Shown: positions 36,064 to 37,732 of the stretch, piece after piece
How positions within the stretch are numbered: position 1 is the first letter of the stretch
How the letters are laid out: each line of letters begins with the position of its first letter
Origin: Micromonospora sp. ATCC 39149
GTDB lineage: Bacteria > Actinomycetota > Actinomycetes > Mycobacteriales > Micromonosporaceae
Assembly (NCBI RefSeq): GCF_000158815.1
Contig: NZ_GG657738.1
Span: 757,742 to 795,473, forward strand
Length of the DNA: 37,732 nucleotides
Reading direction: 5' to 3'
Notes under the pieces: generated by a model
The model's database searches: none
Seen by the model: the letters and a program-made list of their open reading frames with translations, nothing else
What the model was told of the DNA's origin: nothing
Program-made: the position numbers and the translations under genes

Positions 36064-36801
36064 TCAGGCCGGTGTGAGCCGTTCCCGCAGGGTGTGCGCG
36101 TCGGCGGCAGTGGCGGTGATCAGCGTCGCCGGGCCACCGGCCAGCGGCAGCCAGGCCACCGCCCCCCCGTCGTCGCCGGTCACCGGCCGCGCCCCGGGCC
36201 CGGCCGGGCCGTCCGGCTCCACCAGCAGCAGCGACCCGGTCGCCGGGGCGCCGCCGAGCACGGCGGGCCCCGCCCAGCCGGCTGCGGACGGGCCGACCGC
36301 CATCGACTGGCGCAGCAGCGGCCGGCCGGCGTGGTCGACCGAGGTCCGTACGACGGCGTCGCCCGGCGACTCGCCGTACCGCCCGCAGATCAGCTCGTCC
36401 CGCCAGGTCAGCCGGGCCCCGGCGGCCAGCTCGACCCACGACTCGGCGACGTGGTCGCAGCCGGCCGCCGCGACGAGCTGCTCCGGCACCCAGTGCAGCG
36501 TGGCCCCGGCGTGCACCACGGCGTGCACCCGCATCCGCGACACCGCGGCGGGCCGGCCCGGCAGCGCCACCGAGGCGGCGACGCTGCCGACGCGCAACGC
36601 CGCGCCGGGGCCCACCTCCACCTCCAGCAGCAGGTCGTCGCCGCCGAGCGGCCCGGCCGCGCCACCCACGACGTACACCGTGGCGACCCCGCCCTCGGCG
36701 GCGGTCGACCGCAGCAGCAACGGCGACTCGCCGCGCAGCTCCGCGACGCGGGTCCCGCCGCGACCGTCGGCCCGTGCCACCACCCGGGCCCGCGCGCGCA
36801 T
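36064..36801 (-). CDS. ureD: Urease accessory protein UreD (UreH)
   Basis: This is a 245-residue scaffold protein for urease activation. It starts at the ATG at 36801, overlapping the ureG stop by one base (TGATG). Blocks match UreD: ESPLLLRSTAAEGGVATVYVVGGAAGPLGGDDLLLEVEVGPGAALRVGSVAASVALPG, then HWVPEQLVAAAGCDHVAESWVELAAGARLTWRDELICGRYGE. UreD binds the UreABC apoenzyme and, with UreF and UreG, delivers nickel. Its C-terminus is shorter than in many proteobacterial homologues, as is common in actinobacteria. Confidence 0.93.
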   Translation of the reverse strand: MRARARVVARADGRGGTRVAELRGESPLLLRSTAAEGGVATVYVVGGAAGPLGGDDLLLEVEVGPGAALRVGSVAASVALPGRPAAVSRMRVHAVVHAGATLHWVPEQLVAAAGCDHVAESWVELAAGARLTWRDELICGRYGESPGDAVVRTSVDHAGRPLLRQSMAVGPSAAGWAGPAVLGGAPATGSLLLVEPDGPAGPGARPVTGDDGGAVAWLPLAGGPATLITATAADAHTLRERLTPA

Positions 36802-37526
36802 CAGCCGACGGCCACGGCGGACCGGTGGTGGGCCAGTTCGTGCCGGATCCACCCGGCCACCCGCGTCGCCTCCGGGTCGCCCACGATGGACAGGAAGACC
36901 GTCGGCAGGTCGCCCCGGCGGGCCCGGGCGTCGCGGTCCATCACGTCGAGGTCCGCGCCGACCATCGGCGCCAGGTCGGTCTTGTTGATCACCAGGAGGT
37001 CGGCGGCGGTGACCCCGGGCCCGCCCTTGCGCGGCACCTTGTCGCCGCCGGCCACGTCGACCACGAAGATCTGCCGGTCGACCAGGCCCCGGCTGAACGT
37101 GGCGGTCAGGTTGTCCCCGCCGCTCTCCACGAGCACCAGGTCCAGCGGGCCGACCGCCTCGACCAGTTCGTCGATCGCGTCGAGGTTCGCCCCGATGTCG
37201 TCGCGGATCGCCGTGTGCGGGCAGCAGCCCGTCTCCACCGCCCGGATCCGGGTCGGGTCGAGCACCCCGGCCCGGCGCAGGAAGTCCGCGTCCTCGGTGG
37301 TGTAGATGTCGTTGGTGACCACGCCGAGCCGCAGCTCGGTGGCGAAGGCCCGGCACAGCGCGGCGACCAGGGCGGTCTTGCCCGAGCCGACCGGCCCGCC
37401 GATGCCGACGCGCAGTGGCCGGGCGACCGGCGGCAGCGGGGCGTGCGGGTCGACCCCCGGCTCCGGATGGGTGTGGGGGACGTCCTCGTCGTGCGACGAG
37501 GTCACGGGAATGGATTCAGGACGCAA
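36801..37526 (-). CDS. ureG: Urease accessory GTPase UreG
   Basis: This SIMIBI-class GTPase powers nickel delivery to urease. The P-loop is [29 protein letters not shown], the nickel-binding [13 protein letters not shown] (Cys-Pro-His), [18 protein letters not shown] and the guanine-specificity motif VINKTDLAP are all present. The N-terminus is modestly His/Asp-rich ([15 protein letters not shown]), as usual for metal-handling UreG. A TTG start at 37526 is preferred because GGAGG lies 9 bases upstream, inside ureF; GTG 37505 is an alternative without a ribosome site. With TTG the gene overlaps ureF by 11 bases and gives 241 residues. Confidence 0.94.
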   Translation of the reverse strand: MRPESIPVTSSHDEDVPHTHPEPGVDPHAPLPPVARPLRVGIGGPVGSGKTALVAALCRAFATELRLGVVTNDIYTTEDADFLRRAGVLDPTRIRAVETGCCPHTAIRDDIGANLDAIDELVEAVGPLDLVLVESGGDNLTATFSRGLVDRQIFVVDVAGGDKVPRKGGPGVTAADLLVINKTDLAPMVGADLDVMDRDARARRGDLPTVFLSIVGDPEATRVAGWIRHELAHHRSAVAVG

Positions 37527-37732
37527 AGAGACGCACCTCCCAGGTGGTGTGGACTTCGGCATGGATGTCACTGAGGGGGGCCGAGGCGGCCGGCAGCCAC
37601 TGCGGCGGTGCCCCGGCGGCGGCCACCGCCCGCGCCGCCGTGGCGTCGACGTCGGCCGTCAGGGCGGCGAGCAGCCCGTGCACCCGGTACGGGTCGAGGC
37701 CGAGCAGCCGCACCGCCGCGCTGGCCGGGCCG
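37516..37732 (-). CDS. ureF: Urease accessory protein UreF, C-terminal part (runs off the window)
   Basis: Only the last 70 or so codons are present; the frame is open to the window edge. The segment [32 protein letters not shown] followed by [19 protein letters not shown] is the usual end of UreF, where the helical end of the fold contacts UreD and UreG. Gene order ureF-ureG-ureD on the minus strand implies that ureABC lie just outside the window. Confidence 0.88.
   Translation of the reverse strand, partial: GPASAAVRLLGLDPYRVHGLLAALTADVDATAARAVAAAGAPPQWLPAASAPLSDIHAEVHTTWEVRLFAS

Overview
The window is high-GC DNA with actinomycete-style genes: GTG and TTG starts, ATGA/TGATG overlaps, a modular type I polyketide synthase (PKS), LuxR-type STAND regulators and CBM2-bearing secreted enzymes. 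A Micromonospora-like actinobacterium is a reasonable inference, but no sequence here fixes the genus. Three blocks can be seen.

Block 1 (1 to about 21.2 kb) is the end of a macrolide-type biosynthetic cluster. The last PKS module (KS-AT-ACP-TE, malonyl-type AT, no reductive domains) overlaps a P450. A divergent MFS exporter/TetR pair follows, then a second P450 in an operon with a SnoaL-like protein, and a PNPOx-like flavin protein. The complete five-gene methoxymalonyl-ACP set comes next: O-methyltransferase, 3-hydroxyacyl-CoA dehydrogenase-like, ACP, acyl-CoA dehydrogenase-like and FkbH-like. Three large LuxR-type regulators close the cluster. One of them has no ATPase domain and is frameshifted; another begins with a four-cysteine zinc ribbon. 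Three cluster promoters (for the SnoaL-P450 operon, the PNPOx gene and the methoxymalonyl operon) share a direct repeat and an identical spacing to their -10 boxes. They look like one regulon driven by one activator.

Block 2 (about 21.2 to 29.0 kb) is unrelated to the cluster. It holds a gene-poor 0.8 kb stretch, a secreted glycoside hydrolase with Fn3 and CBM2 domains, a heterodimeric ABC exporter whose two halves have complementary ATPase defects, and a secreted beta-propeller protein built from near-identical 144-bp repeats.

Block 3 (29.0 kb to the end) handles urea. It contains a five-gene urea ABC importer (urtABCDE, minus strand), a cytosolic-looking UrtA/AmiC-like binding protein divergent from a MarR regulator, and the urease accessory genes ureF (partial), ureG and ureD. 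A candidate GlnR-type operator lies upstream of urtA.

Three genes (the MFS exporter, the first LuxR regulator and urtD) look as if each carries a single-base indel. Because urtD sits in an otherwise intact operon, sequence error in GC-rich runs is a serious possibility for all three.
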